From: JAFGMR01 sp964632755
GTDB taxonomy: Archaea > Halobacteriota > Methanosarcinia > Methanotrichales > Methanotrichaceae
Assembly (NCBI GenBank): GCA_964632755.1
Contig: CAZWDT010000044.1
Coordinates: 1-24,635, forward strand
DNA length: 24,635 nucleotides
Direction of reading: 5' to 3'
In this document: in pieces, positions 8,201-14,237 of the stretch
Layout: each line of letters opens with the position of its first letter
Numbering within the stretch: position 1 is the first letter of the stretch
Position numbers and translations under genes: made by a program
The notes under the pieces: generated by a model
Told to the model about the DNA's origin: nothing
The model's input: the letters and a program-made list of their open reading frames with translations, nothing else
The model's database searches: none

Positions 8201-9913
8201 GTCGGCATTATCGCATCTTCCGAGGTTTGCCCAGGAGATCGCCCTGTCGCATAGCCAATCCACCTGCGGCATTAGGGGTTCATAGTAATCCTGCTCAGTA
8301 GCTGGATCTTTGACATAACCTGAAACCCATATATAATCGGTACATCCATCGATCTCAGGCTGTATAACCTGAAAGGAGATCATAATCATTCCCAATCCCC
8401 TGGCGTTCTCGTTGAACTGCGAAGGCGTTTGGGAAGGATCCTGGACCGCTTTTAGCACGGGAACGTCGTACTTCTTTAAATATTCCACACCTTTTTCCTG
8501 ATCCACATAATTGAGGCCGAAACCCTTCAAGGAGATTATGCAATCCACCAGTACTGTTCCATTTCTTGTGAAATAATCAACATCATTTGTGCACACCAAA
8601 TATGTGGAATATATGACGTTACATCCTTTAGATTCAATATTCCTGATTATGACATCGTCGGCGGTGGCAAAGAGTGGATCCTTAACAATATTATTGGTAG
8701 CTATTATGCCGATCGTAGGTGCGGTCTCATCATACCCATTATCTGCATACCACTCAAGGTACTCGGCGCTGTCCTTGAAGATCCTAGGAAACGCATCTGG
8801 ATGGTAGATCCCATGATCGGGAATTGACGGGGCTGCGGCCGGTTTATATTCGATGTAGACATCCTCAGTTTTTGCCCCTATGAAGCGAAGAAAGTTTTCC
8901 ATATTGGCGCATCCATCTCTGTAAATGTAGCTATTTATCTCATTATAAGGCGAACTGCTCATGTCGATTGTGCTAATTCCATACGCATCGCTCGTTGAGT
9001 TAAGTCCGATCTGTGTGCCAGTGGCCTTGGCATTTAGGAGGATATCCTTGAACTTTGAGAGCTCGATGTATCCTATCATGTGCAGTATGACGACATCCTG
9101 ATGGGATAAGTTCGAAAGCTTAGCAGCAACCTCCTCGCCATCCATTCCGTCAATCACAGTGACGTCGAAGAGATCTTTGATAACGCCCCTTTCTGAGAGG
9201 ACCTTGTTTAGATAGTAGATGTTGGTTTGCGAGTTGGTGATGTATGTTATGCTGATCTTCGAGCATAGGAGCAGAGGTTCAGAAACGTTTTCGTCTGCCC
9301 ACGAACCGCAGAACTTCTGACCTATGAACCTGAGCATATTCTCCATGTTGCCGTCTCCGCCCTGTACCCAGTACCTCTCGATATCGGTGTAGTTGGCCGC
9401 GGAAAGGTCGACGTTGGGGGCGGTGATGTTTGAGGAGAGGTTGTATCCTATGAACCTTACTCCAATGAGCTTGGAATTATTTATGCTAGCATTCCATCCA
9501 TTCACTACGGCCTCATCCTGCGACTCGATGAAGACGACCGCATAGTCCGAGAAACTCATTTCATCGGGCAAGGTATCGTTCCTGGTGAATATGGTAACGT
9601 TCAACTTTGAAGCTATCGAGGGATGCGATGCTGCATTCTTAAGAGAGATCTCATTAAAATCGGTCCCCAAGACGAATAATAATCTTTTGCTTTTGTTGAA
9701 ATTGAGAACCCCTAACGAATAAGGAGAAGGCTCCGATCCGTTCTCAGAGTAGTTCACGATCCCCACATCTTCTTGAACTATGGTCGAATTTGTATCCGGG
9801 CTTTCCTCCGAAGAGCCGTCCATCTCAGCCAGCGAGGCGAATGGCGCGCCGATCAAGAGAGCCGCCAACAGCAACAAGGCCATCAATGATTGATCTGTGA
9901 TCCTCCAGGGCAT
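5228..9913 (-). CDS. CobN/BchH-family chelatase-like protein, exported and membrane-anchored
   Basis: About 1561 residues from ATG 9913. GGTGAT lies just upstream as a ribosome site; a TTG at 9928 is the alternative. A signal peptide (MALLLLAALLIGAPFASLA) is followed by two similar N-terminal modules at about 78-199 and 220-349, ending NMENMLRFIG and NMENFLRFIG. The CobN body runs from about 390 to 1455, with IHFGTHGTQEWFPGKEVGLS (H about 753), LPTGRNFYSFD and a TCCHHTCGN cluster. A Ser/Thr/Pro-rich spacer and a final membrane helix (PLIGVILVLFILLVIGVGF) ending in KRR anchor it. N-x-S/T sequons are abundant. CobN is the large subunit of aerobic cobaltochelatase, normally cytoplasmic and ATP-driven via CobS/CobT. 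An extracellular copy cannot use that engine, so capture of metal or corrinoid is more plausible. Its base composition is visibly more A+T-rich than its neighbours. No cobalt genes adjoin. Confidence 0.87.
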   Translation of the reverse strand: MPWRITDQSLMALLLLAALLIGAPFASLAEMDGSSEESPDTNSTIVQEDVGIVNYSENGSEPSPYSLGVLNFNKSKRLLFVLGTDFNEISLKNAASHPSIASKLNVTIFTRNDTLPDEMSFSDYAVVFIESQDEAVVNGWNASINNSKLIGVRFIGYNLSSNITAPNVDLSAANYTDIERYWVQGGDGNMENMLRFIGQKFCGSWADENVSEPLLLCSKISITYITNSQTNIYYLNKVLSERGVIKDLFDVTVIDGMDGEEVAAKLSNLSHQDVVILHMIGYIELSKFKDILLNAKATGTQIGLNSTSDAYGISTIDMSSSPYNEINSYIYRDGCANMENFLRFIGAKTEDVYIEYKPAAAPSIPDHGIYHPDAFPRIFKDSAEYLEWYADNGYDETAPTIGIIATNNIVKDPLFATADDVIIRNIESKGCNVIYSTYLVCTNDVDYFTRNGTVLVDCIISLKGFGLNYVDQEKGVEYLKKYDVPVLKAVQDPSQTPSQFNENARGLGMIMISFQVIQPEIDGCTDYIWVSGYVKDPATEQDYYEPLMPQVDWLCDRAISWANLGRCDNADKKVSIIYYNHEGGKNDIGASYLDISSSFTLLLERMRADGYDIGNGSIPNGSELIDLFIESRNVGTWAPGELEKVVNSGNVTLVSVDDYLSWYNTLLNSTRSDVEATWGKAPGDIMVYEGSFVIPTVQFGKVNFIPQPSKAWLSDESLIYHNKSIPPTHQYLATYFWINNVYDADAIIHFGTHGTQEWFPGKEVGLSRYDYSAILVNDTPVIYPYIMDNVGEGTQAKRRGNAVIIDHLTPPIIEAGIYGDLAAMHEKIHNYGDAKVANDSAMMALYRNSIIGLYENLSMENDLGVTPDELRALQDDEFGNFIGNNVHNYLHKLQSTLMPYGVHIFGLAPKDEKLVSMVKSMLGSDFPRHIYDVIPKDGGDEEDWRDAANAYATELLNATLLDGKNVSAAQLDVLNLTDADENITADLHLALEYSNHLSQTTREIDQTMRALDAEYIEPGPGNDPIRNPEALPTGRNFYSFDQRKFPDEETTIMGEILANQLIEDYFNNNSGTYPEKVSYTLWAMETMRHHGLMEAQIHALLGAKPIRSKGVITGFEVVPQEEMTHPRIDVIIQSSGLYRDTFPYQLELIDEAIRTAAELNETNETNYVRWNSMKMEHALIASGYNNSTAHYISRSRIFSEAPGAYGNGMPEAIAASDTWDNESKLADLFISRTSHIYGKDVWGDCYEDVFTMNLMDVDAAVHSDSTNLFGIIDGDDYYGYLGGIELAVRSLTGKEPAMYIASLESVDNPQIITLNEAFRTELRARYFNPRWITGMMECDYAGARQFMKFTEYMWGWEVTTPDMVTDSDWDEIYDIYVNDKYDLGLDEFLKTENPYQYQSITARMIEAARKEHWDASDDVLKSLAEEYTESVAENDVTCCHHTCGNLLLKDYMKGIISGTEPEKSNPSSRSGGGSSSHPYVQGKTTFGTSNQTQSASVGTSIPEDPDPVEETTESTSEDVSGFVMENAKENGSMPSISGAPLIGVILVLFILLVIGVGFKRR

Positions 9914-9955
9914 ATCATCACCAGACAAGTAGATTTGAGTTTGAGCAAATTTATG

Positions 9956-9965
9956 TTATTTAAGA
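9956..9965 (-). promoter_or_regulatory. Putative TATA box of the CobN-like gene
   Basis: Read on the minus strand this is TCTTAAATAA, centred about 47 bases before the ATG at 9913. Transcription would start near 9934 and leave a leader of about 20 bases holding the GGTGAT ribosome site. No cobalamin riboswitch core is visible between here and the start codon. Confidence 0.5.
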
Positions 9966-10279
9966 GTTGCGAACGGTATTGCGTCAGAAATTTCGGAGTG
10001 GCAGAGCCCTCCGATCTCTGATCCGATGCTTAACTCTCCAAAGGGCGAGGCGGATAAACTCTCTAGCGTCGCCTACTGCACCGCTCTTCGTGAATTACCT
10101 TGCGGAAACGCTCGAACTATGGTCAAAAGGCAAGTAGAAGGGATGGCACGAGAGACGAAAGGGAGTAGCAATGAAGGGGGTAATAAGCGTCACCTCGTGC
10201 CACATGAACTCTAAACTGCAATGCCCTTGGATCCCCTTCGCACATCGCAGCTATCATTATGATATACGCTACTCCTTTA
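9966..10279. other. Intergenic region with inverted repeats, no supported gene
   Basis: This gap lies between the promoter of the CobN-like gene and the end of trm1. It holds a strong hairpin at 9993-10014 (TCGGAG and GGC arms pairing with GCC and CTCCGA around AGA, with one bulged T), just upstream of the CobN-like promoter. A 13-base inverted repeat (TATCATTATGATA) lies at 10252-10264. A weaker five-base stem (AGGCG 10048-10052 with CGCCT 10070-10074) is also present. The short open frames here have no recognisable content or ribosome site. The hairpin could be an operator or part of a small RNA; nothing decides between them. Confidence 0.4.
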
Positions 10280-11413
10280 TTAAGTTTCGGGTAAACGAGC
10301 GCCCGATGCAACCCGATCGTTGCCCTCCCGAAGGTCGCTGCCTCCCTTGGAGTCCAGCTCCACCAGGAGATCCTCAAGCTCCTCCCTAGATGCGTCGGTC
10401 TTCAGACCCGTGCCGCTGAAGTGAGTGCGTGAAGCCTTAAATCCGCTATCTTGCAAGGCCAGGACGAGGCGGTCAAGCCTGACAGGGGCGATGCCCAGAC
10501 GGCGGCAGAGCCGGTGATGGTCGTGGTACATGGGAAGATCCAGCTCGTCTCTACAGAGCTTCATGAGGCGGATGGCATGATTGCTCTCCGGAAGTCCAGG
10601 AATCGCTCGATCGAGGACCTCGTCCATCTTCAGAGGCCCAAGCCAGAGGGGACCTGCGAGAAGCGTCCTCTCCTTGCAGCGGCCGCAGATCCCCTCCGCC
10701 TCCGATGCGGGGCTTGGAATCGTCCGCCAGCTCCCGCAGCGGGGGCACTGCTCGAGATAGCCCAGCTTTTCGAGGGTCGTGTCGGCATTGCGTGCGCCGG
10801 GAATAGCCCTCAGATAGGTGCGAACGTAATGCTCGGTTGCATGGGTGAGGAGCGGCTCCATTCCCTTATCCATCCGGGCAAGCTCCCTTGCGGCGAGGCC
10901 GAGGAGGATCCGCGCTCCCATCTCCCTGTGATGCTCCGCCTTGACCGGACGGGCCATGTACTTGCGAATACCGCTTGCCAGGTGAGCCCCGCAGAGCGGG
11001 GCTGTGTCTGTCGCAGTGACGAAGAGGTACTCCTCGGCAGAGCGCGACGCTGCTGATAGGAATGGCGATGGTGTGCCGAAGGGATCGAGGTCGACGGCCT
11101 GAAATCTCCTCTCGTGCATGAGGACGTTTGCGTTCTTGCAGCAGACCTCTCCCTTGAGGCCATTTCTTGCGAGGTTCTCCTCGATCAGCCGGGCAGCTTT
11201 GTGGCTTACGTCGTTGAAGATCAGATCCTTGACTCCTGCCTCTTGGATCAGCCGAAGGCCGCGTAGCCCGCTCGCCGAGAAGGCGTCGAGGTACTCCACT
11301 ATTCCCAAGGCCCTCGCCATGGCAACTCCAATCTCCCTATTCAGCCTCATCCGGGGATTGTAGAAGACCCCCTCCACGTCGACGCCGACCGCCCCTTCGG
11401 TAATCAGGTTCAC
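10280..11413 (-). CDS. trm1: tRNA (guanine26-N2)-dimethyltransferase Trm1
   Basis: 377 residues, close to archaeal Trm1 length. It transfers methyl groups from S-adenosylmethionine to G26 in the hinge of many tRNAs. Visible family marks are VFYNPRMRLNRE (16-27), the SAM-binding LDAFSASGLRGLR (42-54), the DLDPFGTPSPF motif of the active site (108-118), ATDTAPLCG (134-142), and a zinc site with CPRC (223-226) and CGRC (243-246). The start is GTG 11413, supported by GGAGG nine bases upstream and by the typical ITEG start of the family. It follows the histone-deacetylase-like gene after 40 bases containing a perfect six-base inverted repeat, so it is probably the last gene of that operon. Assignment is firm. 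Confidence 0.96.
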   Translation of the reverse strand: MNLITEGAVGVDVEGVFYNPRMRLNREIGVAMARALGIVEYLDAFSASGLRGLRLIQEAGVKDLIFNDVSHKAARLIEENLARNGLKGEVCCKNANVLMHERRFQAVDLDPFGTPSPFLSAASRSAEEYLFVTATDTAPLCGAHLASGIRKYMARPVKAEHHREMGARILLGLAARELARMDKGMEPLLTHATEHYVRTYLRAIPGARNADTTLEKLGYLEQCPRCGSWRTIPSPASEAEGICGRCKERTLLAGPLWLGPLKMDEVLDRAIPGLPESNHAIRLMKLCRDELDLPMYHDHHRLCRRLGIAPVRLDRLVLALQDSGFKASRTHFSGTGLKTDASREELEDLLVELDSKGGSDLREGNDRVASGARLPET

Positions 11414-11432
11414 GAAGAGATGCCTCCGAGAT

Positions 11433-11450
11433 CGCCTATCGGATTAGGCG
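11433..11450 (-). other. Hairpin in the gap before trm1
   Basis: CGCCTA and TAGGCG arms (11433-11438 and 11445-11450) pair perfectly around a six-base loop. The hairpin begins three bases after the deacetylase stop and lies just upstream of the trm1 GGAGG. It could be an RNA-processing point or could tune trm1 translation. Confidence 0.4.
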
Positions 11451-11453
11451 ACA

Positions 11454-12575
11454 CTAAAATATGCTCCCATGGATCCCGGAGAGTATGCTCTGCAGGCCGA
11501 ATATGGTTCCCTCGAGTTCCTCTGCGACTTTTGAATAATCGCCCTTTCCAAGGCCTCTATCGGGCAGGGTGAGGGGAGGCCTTCCAGTCCGTCCCTCGAT
11601 GAACTCCACCCACCAGGCGGGAAGATCTCCCTGGACCTCATCCCCGAGCAATATCTGGAATGCATTCGCCCAGGCCAGGGGAACGACCTCCAGGTTGTAG
11701 CCTCCACCGCCGAGCGCGAGGATGCGCCCATTGCAATGCTCACGGGAGAGGTTTGCAATTCTCTGCACAAGCCCCACGTAGCCATCCAGGGTCAGGTTGA
11801 GGCTCGTCAGGGGGTCTGCATAGTGTGCATCCGCTCCCAGCTGGGCAACCACGATCTCTGGCCTGAACCAACGAAATAGGGCGGGGACGATTTCGTCGAA
11901 GGCATCGAGGAAGGCTCGATCGGGCGACCGTTGGGGAAGGGGGATGTTCGCCGAGTATCCCCGTCCAGGACCGCATCCGATCTCCTCGATGAATCCCGTT
12001 CCGGGGAAGATGTACTTTCCAGATTCGTGGATGGATATAGTGAGGACGCTTGGGTCATCGTAGAAGATCGCCTGAACGCCGTCTGCATGATGGGCATCGA
12101 TATCGATGTAGAGGATCCTTTGGAACTTCCGCTTCAAGACGGCAATTGCAAGGGCGGGATCGTTGAAGACGCAAAAGCCAGCGGCTTTGGCGGGAAAGGC
12201 GTGGTGCAAGCCCCCTGCGATGTTGAATGCGCCGCAGTCCTCGTGGAGCAATCGCTCGGCAGCCTCGATGCTCCCCCCGGCCATGATCCTCGCAGCGTCG
12301 TATATTCCTGGAAAGACCGGAGTATCATCGGTTCCAAGCCCAAAGGCGTAGTTCGCGACCTCGGCCTTCACAGCCTCGATGTAGTCCTGCCGATGGACCG
12401 TCATTAGATCCTTCTCGCTCGCGTACCAGGGCTCCAGAACCTCGACGTCGTGGCGATATAGCAGGCCGAGCTCCTCCATGAGCCGATGGGTGAGCATGAG
12501 CCGGCCGGGCTGCATCGGATGTTCCGGGCCGAAGTTGTAGCCCATGAACATCTTCGTGTAATAAAGATAGATCAT
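11454..12575 (-). CDS. Histone deacetylase family (AcuC-like) zinc hydrolase
   Basis: 373 residues. It is a class I/II deacetylase-type (arginase fold) enzyme that removes acetyl groups from lysine or from small acylated amines. The catalytic pair is H124-H125 in IAGGLHHAFP. The zinc ligands are D160 and H162 in YIDIDAHHADGV and D249 in QLGADAHYADPL, and the glycine-rich ALGGGGYN (287-294) forms the pocket floor. PEHPMQPGRL near the start is also typical. The site is complete, so activity is expected. In archaea the substrate may be acetylated Alba-type chromatin proteins, metabolic enzymes or polyamines; nothing here decides. Its ATG overlaps the zinc-ribbon stop as ATGA, so the two are translated together, and trm1 follows. 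Family call is firm; substrate unknown. Confidence 0.93.
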   Translation of the reverse strand: MIYLYYTKMFMGYNFGPEHPMQPGRLMLTHRLMEELGLLYRHDVEVLEPWYASEKDLMTVHRQDYIEAVKAEVANYAFGLGTDDTPVFPGIYDAARIMAGGSIEAAERLLHEDCGAFNIAGGLHHAFPAKAAGFCVFNDPALAIAVLKRKFQRILYIDIDAHHADGVQAIFYDDPSVLTISIHESGKYIFPGTGFIEEIGCGPGRGYSANIPLPQRSPDRAFLDAFDEIVPALFRWFRPEIVVAQLGADAHYADPLTSLNLTLDGYVGLVQRIANLSREHCNGRILALGGGGYNLEVVPLAWANAFQILLGDEVQGDLPAWWVEFIEGRTGRPPLTLPDRGLGKGDYSKVAEELEGTIFGLQSILSGIHGSIF

Positions 12576-12766
12576 TTATACCCTTTCTCGATCAGCCCTT
12601 CGCTCCAGTAGTTGTCGCACCTCTTGCAGTAGTATATGGTCTCCACCACGATCTTCTTCCAGTTGTCCGAGTCAAGGGGCTTTCTCAACTCTTTTTGCTC
12701 GCACTCGTTGCCGCATTTGGGGCAAAATGGCACATATTGCTCCAGCAAGGCTTGATCAGCGTCCAT
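12572..12766 (-). CDS. Small zinc-ribbon protein
   Basis: 64 residues with CPKC (15-18) and CKRC (47-50), a four-cysteine zinc-binding ribbon. The acidic N-terminus (MDADQALLEQ) and the middle (LDSDNWKKIVVETIYY) form the ribbon's strands; no enzymatic motif is present. The start ATG is preceded by GGAGG nine bases upstream. It is the first gene of the zinc-ribbon/deacetylase/trm1 operon and overlaps the deacetylase by four bases. Such ribbons often mediate nucleic-acid or protein contacts, so it could be an adaptor of the deacetylase. That is inference; I do not recognise a named family. Confidence 0.8.
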   Translation of the reverse strand: MDADQALLEQYVPFCPKCGNECEQKELRKPLDSDNWKKIVVETIYYCKRCDNYWSEGLIEKGYK

Positions 12767-12804
12767 CTAGTCCATCCTCCAGGGGCTCATTTCCGGCCGC
12801 TGGG

Positions 12805-12811
12805 AAAAAAA
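12805..12811 (-). terminator. Oligo-T tract ending the valS operon
   Basis: Seven consecutive T on the minus strand lie about 31 bases after the PSH stop. Oligo-U runs are the known intrinsic terminators of archaeal RNA polymerase. The next promoter's predicted start (about 12797) lies just beyond, so the two signals fit together. Confidence 0.5.
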
Positions 12812-12820
12812 CTTGTCGGT

Positions 12821-12828
12821 ATTAATCA
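12821..12828 (-). promoter_or_regulatory. Putative TATA box of the zinc-ribbon/deacetylase/trm1 operon
   Basis: On the minus strand GATTAATA stands about 58 bases before the zinc-ribbon ATG. The start site would fall near 12797, leaving a leader of about 30 bases that carries the GGAGG ribosome site. Confidence 0.45.
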
Positions 12829-12841
12829 TGACACCCCGAAG

Positions 12842-13702
12842 TTAGAGGGCCAACGTCGCCCACCCGAGGAGAAAGCCCGCGATAGCACCGCCGTTGAGGA
12901 AGGGAAGGCCCGCCTGTGGTCGATCCCGCGATGTCGTCATCAGCACGACAAATCCGAGGTAGGTGCCGATCATCGTAAACAGCGCCGGAAGGGTTAGCGA
13001 TAGGCTTGCTGCGCCTATCAATGGGGCCGATAGCGACCAGTTGGCGGAGATGACCAGTATTGTTGGTATGATGGCATCTCCAAGCCCCAGGAAGTAGGCG
13101 CCCTTTCCCCCGTTCCCCGCGTTCCCCTCCCGACGAAAGCTGTAGCCCCTTCGACGAGGGATGACGAAGAGCAAGGGGGCGCGTATCTTGATTGCGCTCT
13201 CGGCAAGCGCCACCATGTGCTTCGTCTTGTAGACCGAGATGAAATCGTATGCAGCAAGTGCTACGAGGAGTATGAGCGCCGGAAGCACGGTCATGCTTAT
13301 GCCGAAAAGCGCGCTGATCCCGGCGCTGACGACGAGGCCTACGATATCCACCACATACCACTCGGGGTATATCCTCAGGAGAACCGTCACGGAAACTGCG
13401 AGAATGAGCGCTGCTATTCTGGGGATGAAGGGATCGAGGACGTAATATATGCTGGATCCAATGGCAAGTGAGATGAAGCCTCCCACGATCCAGCCTCGAT
13501 TCAGCCTGATTGCGAGGAGGAGGAAGGCCGTGAAGAGGAGAATGAGGATCAGGTAGCCTATGGGGTTTGCAGCGGACTCTGGGTCCTCGAAGACCCTGAC
13601 CTCCCCGAGGAGGAGGACTGGCATCATCGCTAGCGCCAGGATCTGGACCACTACCACGAAGAGCAACATGACAGCCATCGGCTTCCAGGTGGAAGAGGAC
13701 AC
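12842..13702 (-). CDS. Presenilin/signal-peptide-peptidase-like membrane aspartyl protease (PSH)
   Basis: 286 residues, nearly all in about eight or nine membrane helices. The three hallmarks of GxGD intramembrane aspartyl proteases are visible: YD at 152-153 (ALAAYDFISVYK), GLGD at 206-209 (YFLGLGDAIIP) and a PAL-equivalent loop in the last helices (RPQAGLPFLNGG, 261-272). This is the archaeal presenilin-homologue group (DUF1119/A22 type), which cleaves peptides within the membrane. The start is GTG 13702, two bases after the CYTH stop, with GAGGT in the end of that gene as ribosome site; ATG 13678 is the alternative. It is the last gene of the valS-CYTH-PSH unit. The native substrate is unknown; left-over signal peptides are the usual suggestion. 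Confidence 0.9.
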   Translation of the reverse strand: MSSSTWKPMAVMLLFVVVVQILALAMMPVLLLGEVRVFEDPESAANPIGYLILILLFTAFLLLAIRLNRGWIVGGFISLAIGSSIYYVLDPFIPRIAALILAVSVTVLLRIYPEWYVVDIVGLVVSAGISALFGISMTVLPALILLVALAAYDFISVYKTKHMVALAESAIKIRAPLLFVIPRRRGYSFRREGNAGNGGKGAYFLGLGDAIIPTILVISANWSLSAPLIGAASLSLTLPALFTMIGTYLGFVVLMTTSRDRPQAGLPFLNGGAIAGFLLGWATLAL

Positions 13703-13704
13703 TT

Positions 13705-14235
13705 CTAGACCTCGATACCCGCTTCCAGGAGTTCCAGGTAGGACTGTGGAATCGTCTCAACGATTCCGAGCCGCCCCAGGACGGCCAAGACCTCTTCCTT
13801 CTCCATAGCCCAATCCTCGCCGCCCAAGGCCTCTACCTCGATGAAGCTCCCCAGCCCTTCCACATCGTCGAGGGCGATAGTGACATGGCCGAGACGGTAC
13901 TTGGCCCTGCTCTTCCTCACCTCAGCGGCTCTAGAAAAGCCGATCGCTTCAAGCATCTCCTCTGCCGCGATTGCATCGTCCACCTCGAGGGTGATCTCCC
14001 GGCGAGACTTCGTCTCCCTCTCAAGGCGGGGTCCCTTGAATGTGAGGAAGGATCCCGCCTCCTTGATCCTCAGGCGTAGAGCCTCGTCCCTTTTTGCCAT
14101 GTCCCTCTCTGGCGATGAGAAGTACAGGTCGTGATGATGCTCGACCCCGAGGAAGGTTGCCCCAAGCGAAGCTATCATCTCCTCCGCTCCCTCCGGGGCT
14201 TTTGCCTTCACCTCCACCTCGATCGCTCCCACCAT
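13705..14235 (-). CDS. CYTH-domain (class IV adenylate cyclase CyaB / triphosphatase-like) protein
   Basis: 176 residues. The N-terminal IEVEVKAK is the ExExK motif that binds metal and triphosphate in the CYTH tunnel. ALRLRIKE, FLTFKGPRLE, KSRREITLEV and GSFIEVEAL supply the basic and acidic tunnel residues in normal order, so the enzyme looks complete. CYTH proteins include CyaB-type adenylate cyclases and thiamine- or inorganic triphosphatases. Archaeal members are usually annotated as class IV cyclase, but triphosphate hydrolysis is equally likely. The ATG follows the valS stop by two bases, and GGAG lies six bases upstream of the ATG. The PSH protease gene starts two bases after its own stop. 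No receiver or regulatory domain is fused. Fold assignment is firm; reaction uncertain. Confidence 0.88.
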   Translation of the reverse strand: MVGAIEVEVKAKAPEGAEEMIASLGATFLGVEHHHDLYFSSPERDMAKRDEALRLRIKEAGSFLTFKGPRLERETKSRREITLEVDDAIAAEEMLEAIGFSRAAEVRKSRAKYRLGHVTIALDDVEGLGSFIEVEALGGEDWAMEKEEVLAVLGRLGIVETIPQSYLELLEAGIEV

Positions 14236-14237
14236 CG

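Noticed and set aside
10026..10214. 62-residue ORF on the plus strand in the gap before trm1
   Set aside because: It has no ribosome site, no TATA box at a sensible distance and no recognisable domain.
9914..10279. Cobalamin riboswitch upstream of the CobN-like gene
   Set aside because: No B12-box-like conserved core or multi-helix layout could be recognised, and the predicted leader is only about 20 bases long.
12822..13760. Long minus-strand ORF overlapping the PSH gene
   Set aside because: It is an out-of-frame shadow rich in Arg, Pro and Gly; the frame with membrane helices and the YD/GLGD motifs is the real one.
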